Of a DNA stretch of 64,000 bases, positions 35,427-43,226 are shown piece by piece. The DNA is from Tianweitania sp. UT-5YL-CI-8. Lineage in GTDB: Bacteria; Pseudomonadota; Alphaproteobacteria; Rhizobiales; Rhizobiaceae. The notes under the pieces were generated by a model. It searched no databases and had not been told where the DNA came from. It saw only the letters and a list, made by a program, of their open reading frames with translations. Each line of letters starts with the position of its first letter. The first letter of the stretch is position 1. The translations under genes and the position numbers were made by a program. The DNA lies in assembly GCF_030010215.1 (NCBI RefSeq), contig NZ_JASCRR010000011.1, positions 1 through 64,000 on the forward strand, in the 5' to 3' direction.

Positions 35427-36812
35427 TCAAATCACCTCGCGCAGGTGATAACTCTTCGGCCGCGTCAGGTTGTCGTAGCCGATCTGCGAAAGCGCGGCGC
35501 CCTTCCCCGTATCCTTCACGCCGGTCCACACCAGCGCGGGGTCGAGATAGTCGCAGCGGTTCATGAACACGGTGCCCGTCTCGACGCGGTCGCCGATGGT
35601 CACGGCATGCTCGATATCCCGCGTCCAGATCGAGGCGGTCAGGCCATAGGGGCTATCGTTCATCAGCGCGATGGCCTCCTCGTCGTTGCGCACCTTCATG
35701 ATGCCGACAATCGGCCCGAAGCTCTCCTCGCGCATCACGCTCATCTGGTGGTCGACATTGGTCAGCACCTCGGCCGACAGATAGGGCGAGCCCTCCTTGT
35801 CGTTCTCCGCCTTGGTGTTCATATGCGCCACGGCACCCTTGCGCAGCGCCTCGGCCTTCTGCTCGCGGATGAAGTCGGCGAAGCGCGCCTGCGCCATCGG
35901 CCCCATCGTCGTCGCCGGATCGAGCGGATTGCCCAGCGCATAGTTCTTCGTCTCGGCGACGAAGCCCTCGACGAACTGGTCATAGACCTTCTCATGCACA
36001 TAGACGCGTTCGATGCCGCAGCAGCATTGGCCCGAATTGAAGAACGCGCCTTCCACCAGATTGGCCACCGCATGGTCGAGCTTGGCATCGGCCAGCACAT
36101 AGGCCGGATCCTTGCCGCCGAGTTCCAGTCCAAGCGTCATGAAGGTGCCGGCCGCGGCCTTTTCGATTGCGCGTCCGCCGGCCACCGAGCCGGTGAAGTT
36201 GACATGGTCGATCTTGCCCGAGCCGAGCAGTTTTTCGGTCTGGCCGTGGTTTAGCACGATGTTCTGGAACACGCCTTTCGGCAAGCCCGCCTTCTCGAAG
36301 GCCTGCGCGAAGCGCTCACCGACCAGCAGCGTCTGCGCAGCATGCTTGAGGATCACGGTCGACCCGGCGATCAACGCCGGCACGATGGTGTTGACCGCCG
36401 TCAGATACGGATAGTTCCACGGCGCGACGACCATCACGACGCCGAGCGGCTCTTTCTTCACATAGCGCCGGAAGCCGTCCTTCGGGTTGGAGGCCATCAC
36501 CGGCTTCAGTGCCTGCTCGGCAATTTCGACCATATAGGCGACGCGTTCCTTCACGCCGCCGAATTCGCCGCCATAACGCACCGGCCGGCCCATCATATGC
36601 GCCAGTTCAGGCACGATCTCGTCGGTCATGCCCACCAGCGCCTCGAGCATCGCCAGCATGTATTTGCAGCGCTCATCGATCGGCGTCCTCGCCCAGTCCA
36701 CCTGCGCGGCCCTGGCGCGTTCGACGGCGGCATTCACCGCCTTGTCCTCGGCGACGGGTCGCTCGGCATAGATCGAGCCGTCGATGGGGGATTTCAGTTT
36801 GATGGTTTCCAA
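35427..36812 (-). CDS. NAD(P)-dependent aldehyde dehydrogenase
   Basis: A 461-residue ALDH. Key blocks are PWNYPYLTAVNTIVPALIAG, FTGSVAGGR, the catalytic glutamate in TLGLELGGKDPAYV, and the nucleophilic cysteine in FFNSGQCCCGIERVY. ESFGPIVG follows near the C-terminus. QCCC instead of QxC is seen in a subset of family members. It is probably coupled to the iron alcohol dehydrogenase and the glutamine-synthetase-type ligase, from which it is separated by a toxin-antitoxin pair. Confidence 0.9.
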   Translation of the reverse strand: METIKLKSPIDGSIYAERPVAEDKAVNAAVERARAAQVDWARTPIDERCKYMLAMLEALVGMTDEIVPELAHMMGRPVRYGGEFGGVKERVAYMVEIAEQALKPVMASNPKDGFRRYVKKEPLGVVMVVAPWNYPYLTAVNTIVPALIAGSTVILKHAAQTLLVGERFAQAFEKAGLPKGVFQNIVLNHGQTEKLLGSGKIDHVNFTGSVAGGRAIEKAAAGTFMTLGLELGGKDPAYVLADAKLDHAVANLVEGAFFNSGQCCCGIERVYVHEKVYDQFVEGFVAETKNYALGNPLDPATTMGPMAQARFADFIREQKAEALRKGAVAHMNTKAENDKEGSPYLSAEVLTNVDHQMSVMREESFGPIVGIMKVRNDEEAIALMNDSPYGLTASIWTRDIEHAVTIGDRVETGTVFMNRCDYLDPALVWTGVKDTGKGAALSQIGYDNLTRPKSYHLREVI

Positions 36813-36829
36813 GATGTACTCCGAAGAAA

Positions 36830-37249
36830 TTAGCAGGATTGAGTTCGTAAGTGACCAGATTTGGAATAGGCAAGGATGGGCCGATCGCTCGTGACCAAAA
36901 CCATATCCAATGCTCGCGCCGTGGCGATTAAGAGCCGATCCATCGGATCACGGTGTATAGTGCCTGGTAAGTTGGATGATGAGATCATGATGGACGGCGT
37001 GAGCGGACTGAGTTTAGCTTGCATCCGATCAATGAACCTCTCTACAAAATCGAGTGGCGCTAATGGGAGATTGATGCGACCTTTTGAAACCCCGACCCCG
37101 ATTTCCCAAGCCGATATAGGCGAAAGATAGAGGCGCCCGTCGTAGGATGCCTCCGAAATCTCCCAGCGCGTTTCGGCATCCATATGCGCCTCACTAGCGA
37201 GGAAAAGCATGGCGCATGTGTCGAGCAGAAAATCAGGACGCGCACTCAC
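36830..37249 (-). CDS. PIN-domain ribonuclease toxin (VapC-like)
   Basis: A 139-residue PIN-domain protein. Acidic residues expected for the metal site are present: Asp10 in LLDTCAMLFL, Glu in SAWEIGVGVSKGRI, and the aspartates in HRDPMDRLLIATA and TSDRPIL. Toxins of this family cleave RNA when freed from their antitoxin. It overlaps the upstream gene by four bases (ATGA), the arrangement typical of an antitoxin-toxin pair. The two genes interrupt the ligase-aldehyde dehydrogenase-alcohol dehydrogenase row, and their bases look more AT-rich than the neighbours, suggesting insertion. Confidence 0.8.
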   Translation of the reverse strand: MSARPDFLLDTCAMLFLASEAHMDAETRWEISEASYDGRLYLSPISAWEIGVGVSKGRINLPLAPLDFVERFIDRMQAKLSPLTPSIMISSSNLPGTIHRDPMDRLLIATARALDMVLVTSDRPILAYSKSGHLRTQSC

Positions 37250-37704
37250 TTCTGAAGCTTTCCAGCTTTACTTTCCATCAGGCGATCTTCTCCTAGATAG
37301 CCCTCATCCCACGCTTCGTCAGAAAAAGGGCCACTGACGTCGAAGCCTTCCTCGATAGTGATCAAGCCTTTCATAAAACCTATTCCGGGATGAAGTGGTC
37401 GACGTTCACGGTTTTCATTGCCAACGTCCTCGGGCGAGGTCGAAACATTTTGGCGGGGCACTTTCATTACCCTTCGAAATACCAGCCGGCCACCAGCAGT
37501 GTTGACGGATTGCGTTTCGTAACCGGCGTCCAACCATTCTCTAGTCATCGGATTATTGCTCGGGTTGTTACTCCACCAAGCCGGATACTGCTTGGACGCC
37601 GGCAGCTCAAACTCCAGAACCTTCTCAATGTCAGAAAAAGTCATCGGTATGTGATCCCGATCCTGATCATTGAGAAAATCCTTTAAACGATAGTACTTGC
37701 TCAT
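37246..37704 (-). CDS. DUF7662-like protein with antitoxin-type tail, partner of the PIN toxin
   Basis: About 152 residues. The first 80 read MSKYYRLKDFLNDQDRDHIP, then TFSDIEKVLEFELPASKQYPAWWSNN and a WLDAGYETQSVNTAGGRLVFRRV stretch, which is the pattern I associate with DUF7662 proteins. The last 40 (MKGLITIEEGFDVSGPFSDEAWDEGYLG) resemble the toxin-binding tail of VapB/Phd-type antitoxins. ATG 37704 gives the conserved MSKYY opening. It overlaps the PIN gene by four bases. I infer that it is the antitoxin, with the DUF7662 part replacing the usual DNA-binding domain. The domain name is from memory. Confidence 0.62.
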   Translation of the reverse strand: MSKYYRLKDFLNDQDRDHIPMTFSDIEKVLEFELPASKQYPAWWSNNPSNNPMTREWLDAGYETQSVNTAGGRLVFRRVMKVPRQNVSTSPEDVGNENRERRPLHPGIGFMKGLITIEEGFDVSGPFSDEAWDEGYLGEDRLMESKAGKLQK

Positions 37705-37734
37705 CACGCAAATCCTTCCTCGTTGACAAACGCC

Positions 37735-37752
37735 GATGCAACTTTTTGCATC
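37735..37752. promoter_or_regulatory. Perfect dyad upstream of the toxin-antitoxin pair
   Basis: GATGCAA-CTTT-TTGCATC is a perfect 7-bp inverted repeat with a 4-base centre, 30 bases upstream of the antitoxin start. As RNA it would form a leader hairpin; as DNA it could be an autoregulatory operator. A second palindrome follows eight bases away. Confidence 0.5.
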
Positions 37753-37760
37753 TTTATAAT

Positions 37761-37773
37761 TTGTTGTCAACAA
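37761..37773. promoter_or_regulatory. Second palindrome upstream of the toxin-antitoxin pair
   Basis: TTGTTG-T-CAACAA is a perfect 6-bp inverted repeat around one base. It contains TTGACA on the minus strand, a consensus -35 box, so it would overlap the promoter of the toxin-antitoxin operon. A protein bound here would block the polymerase, the usual autoregulation by antitoxin. Confidence 0.45.
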
Positions 37774-37793
37774 TAAAAGGTTGTAAAAGGTTT

Positions 37794-39164
37794 TTAATAC
37801 CTTTCAAACCCCCTGTGTAACTCCCAGTCCGTGATGCGGCGGTCGTATTCGAACTGCTCCCAGCGGGCGGTGTGGACATAATGCTCGACGACATCGTCGC
37901 CGAACGCCTCCTTCAGCATCTTCGATTTCGCCAGCGTCTCGGTCGCGTCGCGCAAGGTCTTGGGGATTTCCGGCAGCCGTGAGGCTTGATACGCGTCGCC
38001 GACGAACGGCTTCTGCAGCTCGAGCTTCTCGTCGATGCCGGCCAGACCGGAAGCGATCAGCGCTGCGAAGGCGAGATAGGGGTTGAGGTCGGCGCCGCCG
38101 ATGCGGCACTCCATGCGGATGCCCTTTGTCCCCTCCCCGCACAGACGGAAACCGGCGGTGCGGTTGTCCTCGCTCCACATGATCTTCGTCGGCGCGAAGG
38201 TGCCGGCCTGGAAGCGCTTGTAGGAGTTGATATAGGGCGCCAGGAACCAGGTGAACTCCTTGGCATATTTGAGCTGGCCCGCCGCCCATTGCTGACCGAG
38301 CGTCGACAGCGTGTAGTCGGCGCCCTTGTCGAAGAACAATGGCGTCTTGCCGTCGGCGCTCCACAGCGAGTTGTGGATGTGACTGGAATTGCCCGCCAGG
38401 CCGTAATTATATTTGGACATGAACGAGATCGCCTTGCCCTCCTGGGCGGCAATCGCCTTGGCGCCGTCCTTGAGGATGACATGGCGGTCGGCCATCTCCA
38501 GCACCTCGGCATAGCGGACGTTGATCTCCTCCTGGCCCGGACCCCATTCGCCCTTGGAGTTCTCGATCGGAATGCCGGCGGCTTCCATCTCGTTGCGCAG
38601 GCGGCGCATCACACCCTCTTCCTTGGTGGTGATGCCGATCAGATAGTCGCCGATATAGGGCGAAGCGGTGTCCAGGTTCTGCCAGTGCTTGGCGCGGGCG
38701 CTGTCATAGGTTTCGCTGAACAGGTAGAATTCCAGCTCCGAAGCGAAATAGGCGAGATAGCCGCGCTCCTGCAGGCGCCTCACCTGCTTGCGTAGGATCG
38801 CGCGCGGCGAATGCGGCAGGTCGTCATGCGTGTGGTGGTCGAGCAGGTCGCACAGCAGCAGCGCCGTCTTTTCCAGCCACGGCACGTTGCGGATAGTCGC
38901 AAGGTCTGGCTTCATGACGAAGTCGCCATAGCCCTTCGACCAGCTCGCCGCCTTGTAGCCGGGCACCGGCTCCATATCGATGTCGTTGGCCAACAGGTAA
39001 TTGCAGCCATGCGTCTCGTCATAGGCGGATTCGACGAAATATTTGGCCAGGAAGCGCTTGCCGATCAGCCGGCCCTGCATATCGACCGCGCAGGCGAGCA
39101 CGGTGTCGATCTCGTCATCCGCTACCGCTTTCTTGAGCTGTTCGAACGATAAATTTCCAGCCAT
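37794..39164 (-). CDS. Glutamine-synthetase-family gamma-glutamyl ligase (PuuA/IpuC-like)
   Basis: A 456-residue GlnA-fold protein, shorter at the N-terminus than GlnA I and lacking the adenylylation tyrosine region. Motifs include FASELEFYLF (metal Glu), EWGPGQEEINVRYAEVLEMADRHVILKD, NSSHIHNSLW (His loop) and RMECRIGGADLNPYLAFAALI. This is the pattern of amine-accepting ligases such as gamma-glutamylputrescine or gamma-glutamyl-isopropylamide synthetase. It would attach an amine to glutamate at the cost of ATP. With the alcohol and aldehyde dehydrogenases it suggests catabolism of an amino alcohol or amine protected as its glutamyl amide. Confidence 0.87.
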   Translation of the reverse strand: MAGNLSFEQLKKAVADDEIDTVLACAVDMQGRLIGKRFLAKYFVESAYDETHGCNYLLANDIDMEPVPGYKAASWSKGYGDFVMKPDLATIRNVPWLEKTALLLCDLLDHHTHDDLPHSPRAILRKQVRRLQERGYLAYFASELEFYLFSETYDSARAKHWQNLDTASPYIGDYLIGITTKEEGVMRRLRNEMEAAGIPIENSKGEWGPGQEEINVRYAEVLEMADRHVILKDGAKAIAAQEGKAISFMSKYNYGLAGNSSHIHNSLWSADGKTPLFFDKGADYTLSTLGQQWAAGQLKYAKEFTWFLAPYINSYKRFQAGTFAPTKIMWSEDNRTAGFRLCGEGTKGIRMECRIGGADLNPYLAFAALIASGLAGIDEKLELQKPFVGDAYQASRLPEIPKTLRDATETLAKSKMLKEAFGDDVVEHYVHTARWEQFEYDRRITDWELHRGFERY

Positions 39165-39205
39165 TCATTCCCCCTAGACGACCTGTACGCCTGTCTTGAA
39201 CCTGA

Positions 39206-39234
39206 AACGCGGCCGGCTGAATCCCGGCCGCGTT
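39206..39234 (-). terminator. 11-bp stem-loop between the TRAP gene dctP and the ligase gene
   Basis: AACGCGGCCGG and CCGGCCGCGTT form a perfect 11-bp stem with a 7-base loop, 19 bases after the dctP stop on the minus strand. No T-run follows, so it may be a weak terminator or a message-stabilising stem that lowers read-through into the ligase gene. Confidence 0.5.
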
Positions 39235-39252
39235 AATGTCTCTGGTCAGCAG

Positions 39253-40308
39253 TCAGCTCTGCGAGTAAACGCCGCCCGCCTTCTTCAAGATTTCGTTGTA
39301 TTCCTTGAAGATACCCACGACCTTGGCGCGCAGTTCACTCTCAGCGGCAATTTCGTCCCAGAACTTTAGCGCAGCGTTCTCGACCTCAGCCCATTCCGCA
39401 GCGGGAATGGTGGTCAGCTTAAGCTTGTCGCCCGTCGCGCGGAGCTTGGCCTCGCCACCCCAATACCATTGATTACGATAGGTATGTCCGGCGTCGACAC
39501 AGGCGAGCCAAAGCTGCTTGAGGTGTTCGGGCGTATCGGCCCACTTCTTTTCGTTGACGAACCAGGATCCGATCCAGGCGCCGGAAATGTTGTTAGTGGT
39601 GAAATGGTCCGTCACGTCGGCCCAGCCCACCGTATAATCCTCGGTGATGCCTGACCATGACATTCCGTCCAACTCGCCGGTCTGCACGGCAACCTGCACG
39701 TCTTCGTAAGGGATCGATACGGGCACCACGCCAAACTGCGACAGGAACCGGCCCGCGGTGGGGAAGGTGTAGAGCCGCAGGCCCTGCAGGTCGGCGAGGC
39801 TGTTCAAAGCCTTCTTTGTGTTGAAATGGCACGGATCCTGGCCGGCCGCCGATATCCAGACGACCCCGCCCGCCTTGGCATATGCATCGCGCCAGATATC
39901 CGCGAGTCCGTATTGCTGGAATAGCACTGGCACGTCGAGAATATGCTTGGTGGCGAATGGGAAATAGCCGCCGAAAACTGAAATATCGACAGGTGCAGCC
40001 ATCGAATCGTCGTCGGAATGAACGGCGTCGATCGTGCCTGCCTGCATGGAACGGAACAGTTCACCTGTCGGGACCAATTGGTCGGCGTAGTAAAGTTCGA
40101 TCTCCATCTCGCCCTTGGCGGCTTTGTTGAACATGTCAACCGCGGGCTTGGTGACATGCGGGCCCAGCGCTGCACCGGCATAGGTCTGAAGGCGCCACTT
40201 GATCGGCGCCTGTGCGATGACCGCGGGCGCTGAAAGCGTAGTGGCTCCGGCCGCCCCGACTGTCATGAGGCCAGCCTTTTTCAAGAAGTTGCGTCTGTTT
40301 TGCACCAT
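39253..40308 (-). CDS. dctP: TRAP transporter solute-binding protein (DctP family)
   Basis: A 351-residue periplasmic receptor. A twin-arginine-type leader (NRRNFLKKAGLMTVGAAGATTLSAPAVIAQA) is followed by a DctP fold with ADQLVPTGELFRSMQAGTIDAV and TFPTAGRFLSQFGVVPVSIPYEDVQVAVQTGELDGMSW. The Arg that usually binds a carboxylate is offered in the LQGLRLYTF segment, so an organic acid ligand is likely. It is encoded after dctQ and dctM in the same operon. Confidence 0.88.
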   Translation of the reverse strand: MVQNRRNFLKKAGLMTVGAAGATTLSAPAVIAQAPIKWRLQTYAGAALGPHVTKPAVDMFNKAAKGEMEIELYYADQLVPTGELFRSMQAGTIDAVHSDDDSMAAPVDISVFGGYFPFATKHILDVPVLFQQYGLADIWRDAYAKAGGVVWISAAGQDPCHFNTKKALNSLADLQGLRLYTFPTAGRFLSQFGVVPVSIPYEDVQVAVQTGELDGMSWSGITEDYTVGWADVTDHFTTNNISGAWIGSWFVNEKKWADTPEHLKQLWLACVDAGHTYRNQWYWGGEAKLRATGDKLKLTTIPAAEWAEVENAALKFWDEIAAESELRAKVVGIFKEYNEILKKAGGVYSQS

Positions 40309-40342
40309 TTTTTTGATTTCCCTCTGGTTGAAAACTCTGGAT

Positions 40343-41668
40343 TTACTTCGCGTAATAGTGGTTCGGCAGCCAAGTTGCGATCTGTGGGAACAAACCGATC
40401 AGAACGAGTGTCAGCAGCATGATCCCGACGAACGGAATAACCGACCGGTAAATGTCCGGCAGCGTGACTTCCGGCGGTGTCATGGCGCGCATCAGGAACA
40501 GGTTGTAGCCAAAGGGCGGCGTGAGGTATGCGATTTGGCAGGTAATGGTGTATAGTACGCCATACCATACAAGGTCGAAACCGAGGGCTCCCGCCAGTGG
40601 AATGAACAGCGGCGCAACAATCACAAGCATTGCCGTATCGTCCAGGAACATGCCAAGGCCGAGAAAGGTAAGTTGCATCAGCACCAGGACCTGCCAGGGC
40701 TCCAAGCCCATTTCGCCCATAAACAGCGTCTCGATCGACCTGACCGCGCCAAGGCCATCGAACACAGCGCCGAAACACAGCGCCGCCATGATGATCCAGA
40801 AGAACATGCAGGAGATGCCGAGCGTCTTTCGTGTCGTATCATGCATGACCTTCCAGGTCAGGCCTCCTCGCCACCATGCCGCAAGGATGGAAGAAACGGC
40901 CCCCACGGCCGAACTTTCCACCAGGCTGGTAACGCCGGTCAGGAAAAGACCGGTCATCGAAAGGAAGATCACCAGCGGGACCAAACCCGCCCTGCCCAGC
41001 GCGAGCTTCTGCCTGAACGAATACTGATCTCGCTCCGCCTTGGGCAACGGCGGTCCGAGCTCGGGCTGCAGCCAGCACCGGATGACGATGTAGCTGATGA
41101 ACAACACCGCCATCAGAAGGCCAGGAAACACCCCCGCCATCCACAGATTGCCGACCGGCTGGCGCGCAATCATGCCATACAGAACCAGGACGACGCTCGG
41201 AGGGATAAGGATGCCCAGTGTCGAGCCGGCCTGGATCACCCCTGTCACCATCGCCTTGTCATAACCCCGGCTCAGCAAGGCTGGCAGCGCAATCGTACAG
41301 CCCACCGCCATGCCGGCGACCGACAATCCGTTGATTGCAGAGATGATCACCATCATCAGGATGGTGCCTATTGCCAACCCGCCATTGAGCGACCCGAACC
41401 AGATGTGAAACATCCTGTAGAGGTCGTCGGCGATCTTCGATTCCGCCAGCATGTAGCCCATGAAGACAAACAGCGGCAGGGTCAGCAGCGGATACCATTT
41501 CATCACCTTGATGATTGCGGTGAATGGCAACTCGATGCCGCCGACACCCCAGAGCAGCACGGCTGCGGTTGCACCGACGAAACCGATCACGGCGAAGATC
41601 CGCTGCCCCGTCAGCAGCAGAAGCATCATTGACGAAAACATCAAGGTAGCAATAACGCCGTAGCTCAT
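40343..41668 (-). CDS. dctM: TRAP transporter large permease (DctM family)
   Basis: A 441-residue membrane protein with about twelve helices. Conserved blocks include LPLFVFMGYMLAESKIADDLYRMFHIWFG, SAINGLSVAGMAVGCTIALPALLSRGYDKAMVTGVIQAGSTLGILIPPSVVLVLYGM and LAYLTPPFGYNLF-like QIAYLTPPFGYNLFLM. The start at ATG 41668 overlaps the dctQ stop (ATGA). A much longer upstream open frame in the same phase is a dctQ shadow. It forms the sodium-driven channel with DctQ. Confidence 0.88.
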   Translation of the reverse strand: MSYGVIATLMFSSMMLLLLTGQRIFAVIGFVGATAAVLLWGVGGIELPFTAIIKVMKWYPLLTLPLFVFMGYMLAESKIADDLYRMFHIWFGSLNGGLAIGTILMMVIISAINGLSVAGMAVGCTIALPALLSRGYDKAMVTGVIQAGSTLGILIPPSVVLVLYGMIARQPVGNLWMAGVFPGLLMAVLFISYIVIRCWLQPELGPPLPKAERDQYSFRQKLALGRAGLVPLVIFLSMTGLFLTGVTSLVESSAVGAVSSILAAWWRGGLTWKVMHDTTRKTLGISCMFFWIIMAALCFGAVFDGLGAVRSIETLFMGEMGLEPWQVLVLMQLTFLGLGMFLDDTAMLVIVAPLFIPLAGALGFDLVWYGVLYTITCQIAYLTPPFGYNLFLMRAMTPPEVTLPDIYRSVIPFVGIMLLTLVLIGLFPQIATWLPNHYYAK

Positions 41669-42174
41669 GAAAGTTTCTCGCCCCGGAGCGCGGCCCAGTC
41701 TTTTATGAACAGCGAGACTGCCTGCAGCAAAGTCAGGAAAATCCCCAGGTTCATAACCACTTTGATAGGCCACATGATGGGAGCCCAGGACGAAAAGCTC
41801 TTTTCTCCATATTGGAAGGCATAAATCAGAGACGACACGCCACCGATCTGCAACATCACCAGGAAGCCGATTAAAACGAACGACGTCAAAAGGTCCATTT
41901 TGACCTTCCCACGTATCGTGAAGCCGCTGTAGAGCAGGTCCATGCGTACATGTTCGCCTTCTTTCAGCGTGAAGGCGCCGCCCAAAGTGAAATAGGCGAC
42001 CATGAAGAACTGCGCCATCTCGACGGTCCAGTTCGCCGGAAGGAAAAACACCTTCATCACCGATGCGTAAGACAGGATCGCGATCATCCCGAAGATAAGA
42101 TACATGGCAAAGAGACCCATGTACCAACTGCACGCATCGACGATTCTCACATAGGTCTTCAGTACCTTGGGCAT
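41665..42174 (-). CDS. dctQ: TRAP transporter small permease (DctQ family)
   Basis: A 169-residue protein with four hydrophobic helices and the DctQ pattern (AQFFMVAYFTLGGAFTLKEGEHVRMDLLYSGF). The REGxHVRxD motif appears as KEGEHVRMD. It overlaps dctM by four bases. The order Q-M-P downstream of the formylglutamate hydrolase gene suggests that the acid taken up is processed by that hydrolase or its pathway. Confidence 0.87.
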   Translation of the reverse strand: MPKVLKTYVRIVDACSWYMGLFAMYLIFGMIAILSYASVMKVFFLPANWTVEMAQFFMVAYFTLGGAFTLKEGEHVRMDLLYSGFTIRGKVKMDLLTSFVLIGFLVMLQIGGVSSLIYAFQYGEKSFSSWAPIMWPIKVVMNLGIFLTLLQAVSLFIKDWAALRGEKLS

Positions 42175-42274
42175 GGATGGTTTCCAAAGTTCGAGACGAG
42201 CTTGAGCGCGGGCAGCCCGCGGGCGGATTGAATGGAGGCCGTGTCACTCGGCCTTCTCGGAGCGACCAAAGTCT

Positions 42275-43075
42275 TCATCGCACCGTACCTCCCACATCTT
42301 CGAGCGCCCGTTTTCCCACGAGCTTTGAACCGGATAAAATTGCAGCCAGCTTCTGCGCCCATTCCCGTTGCGCCTCTTCGCACCGGATTTCGTCGTTGCG
42401 GATTTCGATCATCGCGCAGGCCAGCCCGCGAGAGCGCCCGTGCTTTTCCAGTGTAAAATAAACGCGGTCGGCAGGCGAGTAAGGTTCATTGACGCCGACG
42501 ACGATGTCCGGCAACGTCTTGAGATGTTCGATCATCGGCCCCGCCAGCCTCACGTCGCTGTCGTGAACGATACCGATATGCCACGGCCTGTCGACTCCGC
42601 GATACACCGGATTGAACGAATGGATGGAGACGAGCATCGTTGCCCGGCCCTGTTCGAGCCTTTGGCGCACCACGCGGTCGACGGCATCGTGAAACGGCGT
42701 CCACGACATGGCAATACGCTCGTCGCGCTGCGCCGGCGATAGACCGGCATTGCCTGGAATGACTGTCGTCTCGCTGACCTCGGCGATGAGATCCGGCGCA
42801 TCCAGCGGCCGGTTGCAGTCAATCGCGAGGCGCGACACCCGCGACTCCACCAGAACTGCGTCCAGCGCTCGGCTCAGAAAGCGGGAGACGGGCTGGGCAC
42901 CGGGGTCCCAAGCGATGTGGCGCTGAAGATCGTCCTGGGCCAGACCGAGGCTGCCGAGGGCTGCCGGCAGAAAATTCGATGCATGATCGCAGATCAGCAC
43001 GTAAGGGCTCGCGCCCTCGGGGTTCACGATCTCCGCCGCCGTTTCCACATCGTTGACGAAATCGTCATCCGGCAT
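42275..43075 (-). CDS. N-formylglutamate amidohydrolase family protein (FGase)
   Basis: About 266 residues. The fold is recognisable from LICDHASNFLPAALGSLGL (metal-binding His region), DRVVRQRLEQG, LVSIHSFNPVYRG (His of the second block) and LEKHGRSRGLACAMIEIRND. Members hydrolyse N-formylglutamate or related N-acyl acidic amino acids. ATG 43075 (MPDDDF) gives a standard length; a longer frame starting at 43315 crosses the divergent promoter. It is the first gene upstream of dctQMP and is transcribed divergently from the RpiR regulator. Confidence 0.85.
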   Translation of the reverse strand: MPDDDFVNDVETAAEIVNPEGASPYVLICDHASNFLPAALGSLGLAQDDLQRHIAWDPGAQPVSRFLSRALDAVLVESRVSRLAIDCNRPLDAPDLIAEVSETTVIPGNAGLSPAQRDERIAMSWTPFHDAVDRVVRQRLEQGRATMLVSIHSFNPVYRGVDRPWHIGIVHDSDVRLAGPMIEHLKTLPDIVVGVNEPYSPADRVYFTLEKHGRSRGLACAMIEIRNDEIRCEEAQREWAQKLAAILSGSKLVGKRALEDVGGTVR

Positions 43076-43136
43076 ACGATTGACACCCCTCACGCGCCGT
43101 ACCTTATGATACGTATTTTGATCGATTGCGCATTTG

Positions 43137-43159
43137 TGGATTATTTCATACATATTCCA
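43137..43159. promoter_or_regulatory. Imperfect dyad in the divergent FGase/rpiR region
   Basis: A 23-bp sequence with ends TGGA...TTCCA and inner AT-rich pairs (TAT/ATA) is symmetrical at most paired positions. It is located between the divergent starts at 43075 and 43227, where an RpiR-type regulator would be expected to bind. The symmetry is imperfect, so confidence is low. Confidence 0.3.
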
Positions 43160-43226
43160 AGGCTTTGTCAAACATGATTTCGCCCGATTTCGGCAACAGG
43201 TCGAACAACGGAGAAAAAGCAGCGGC

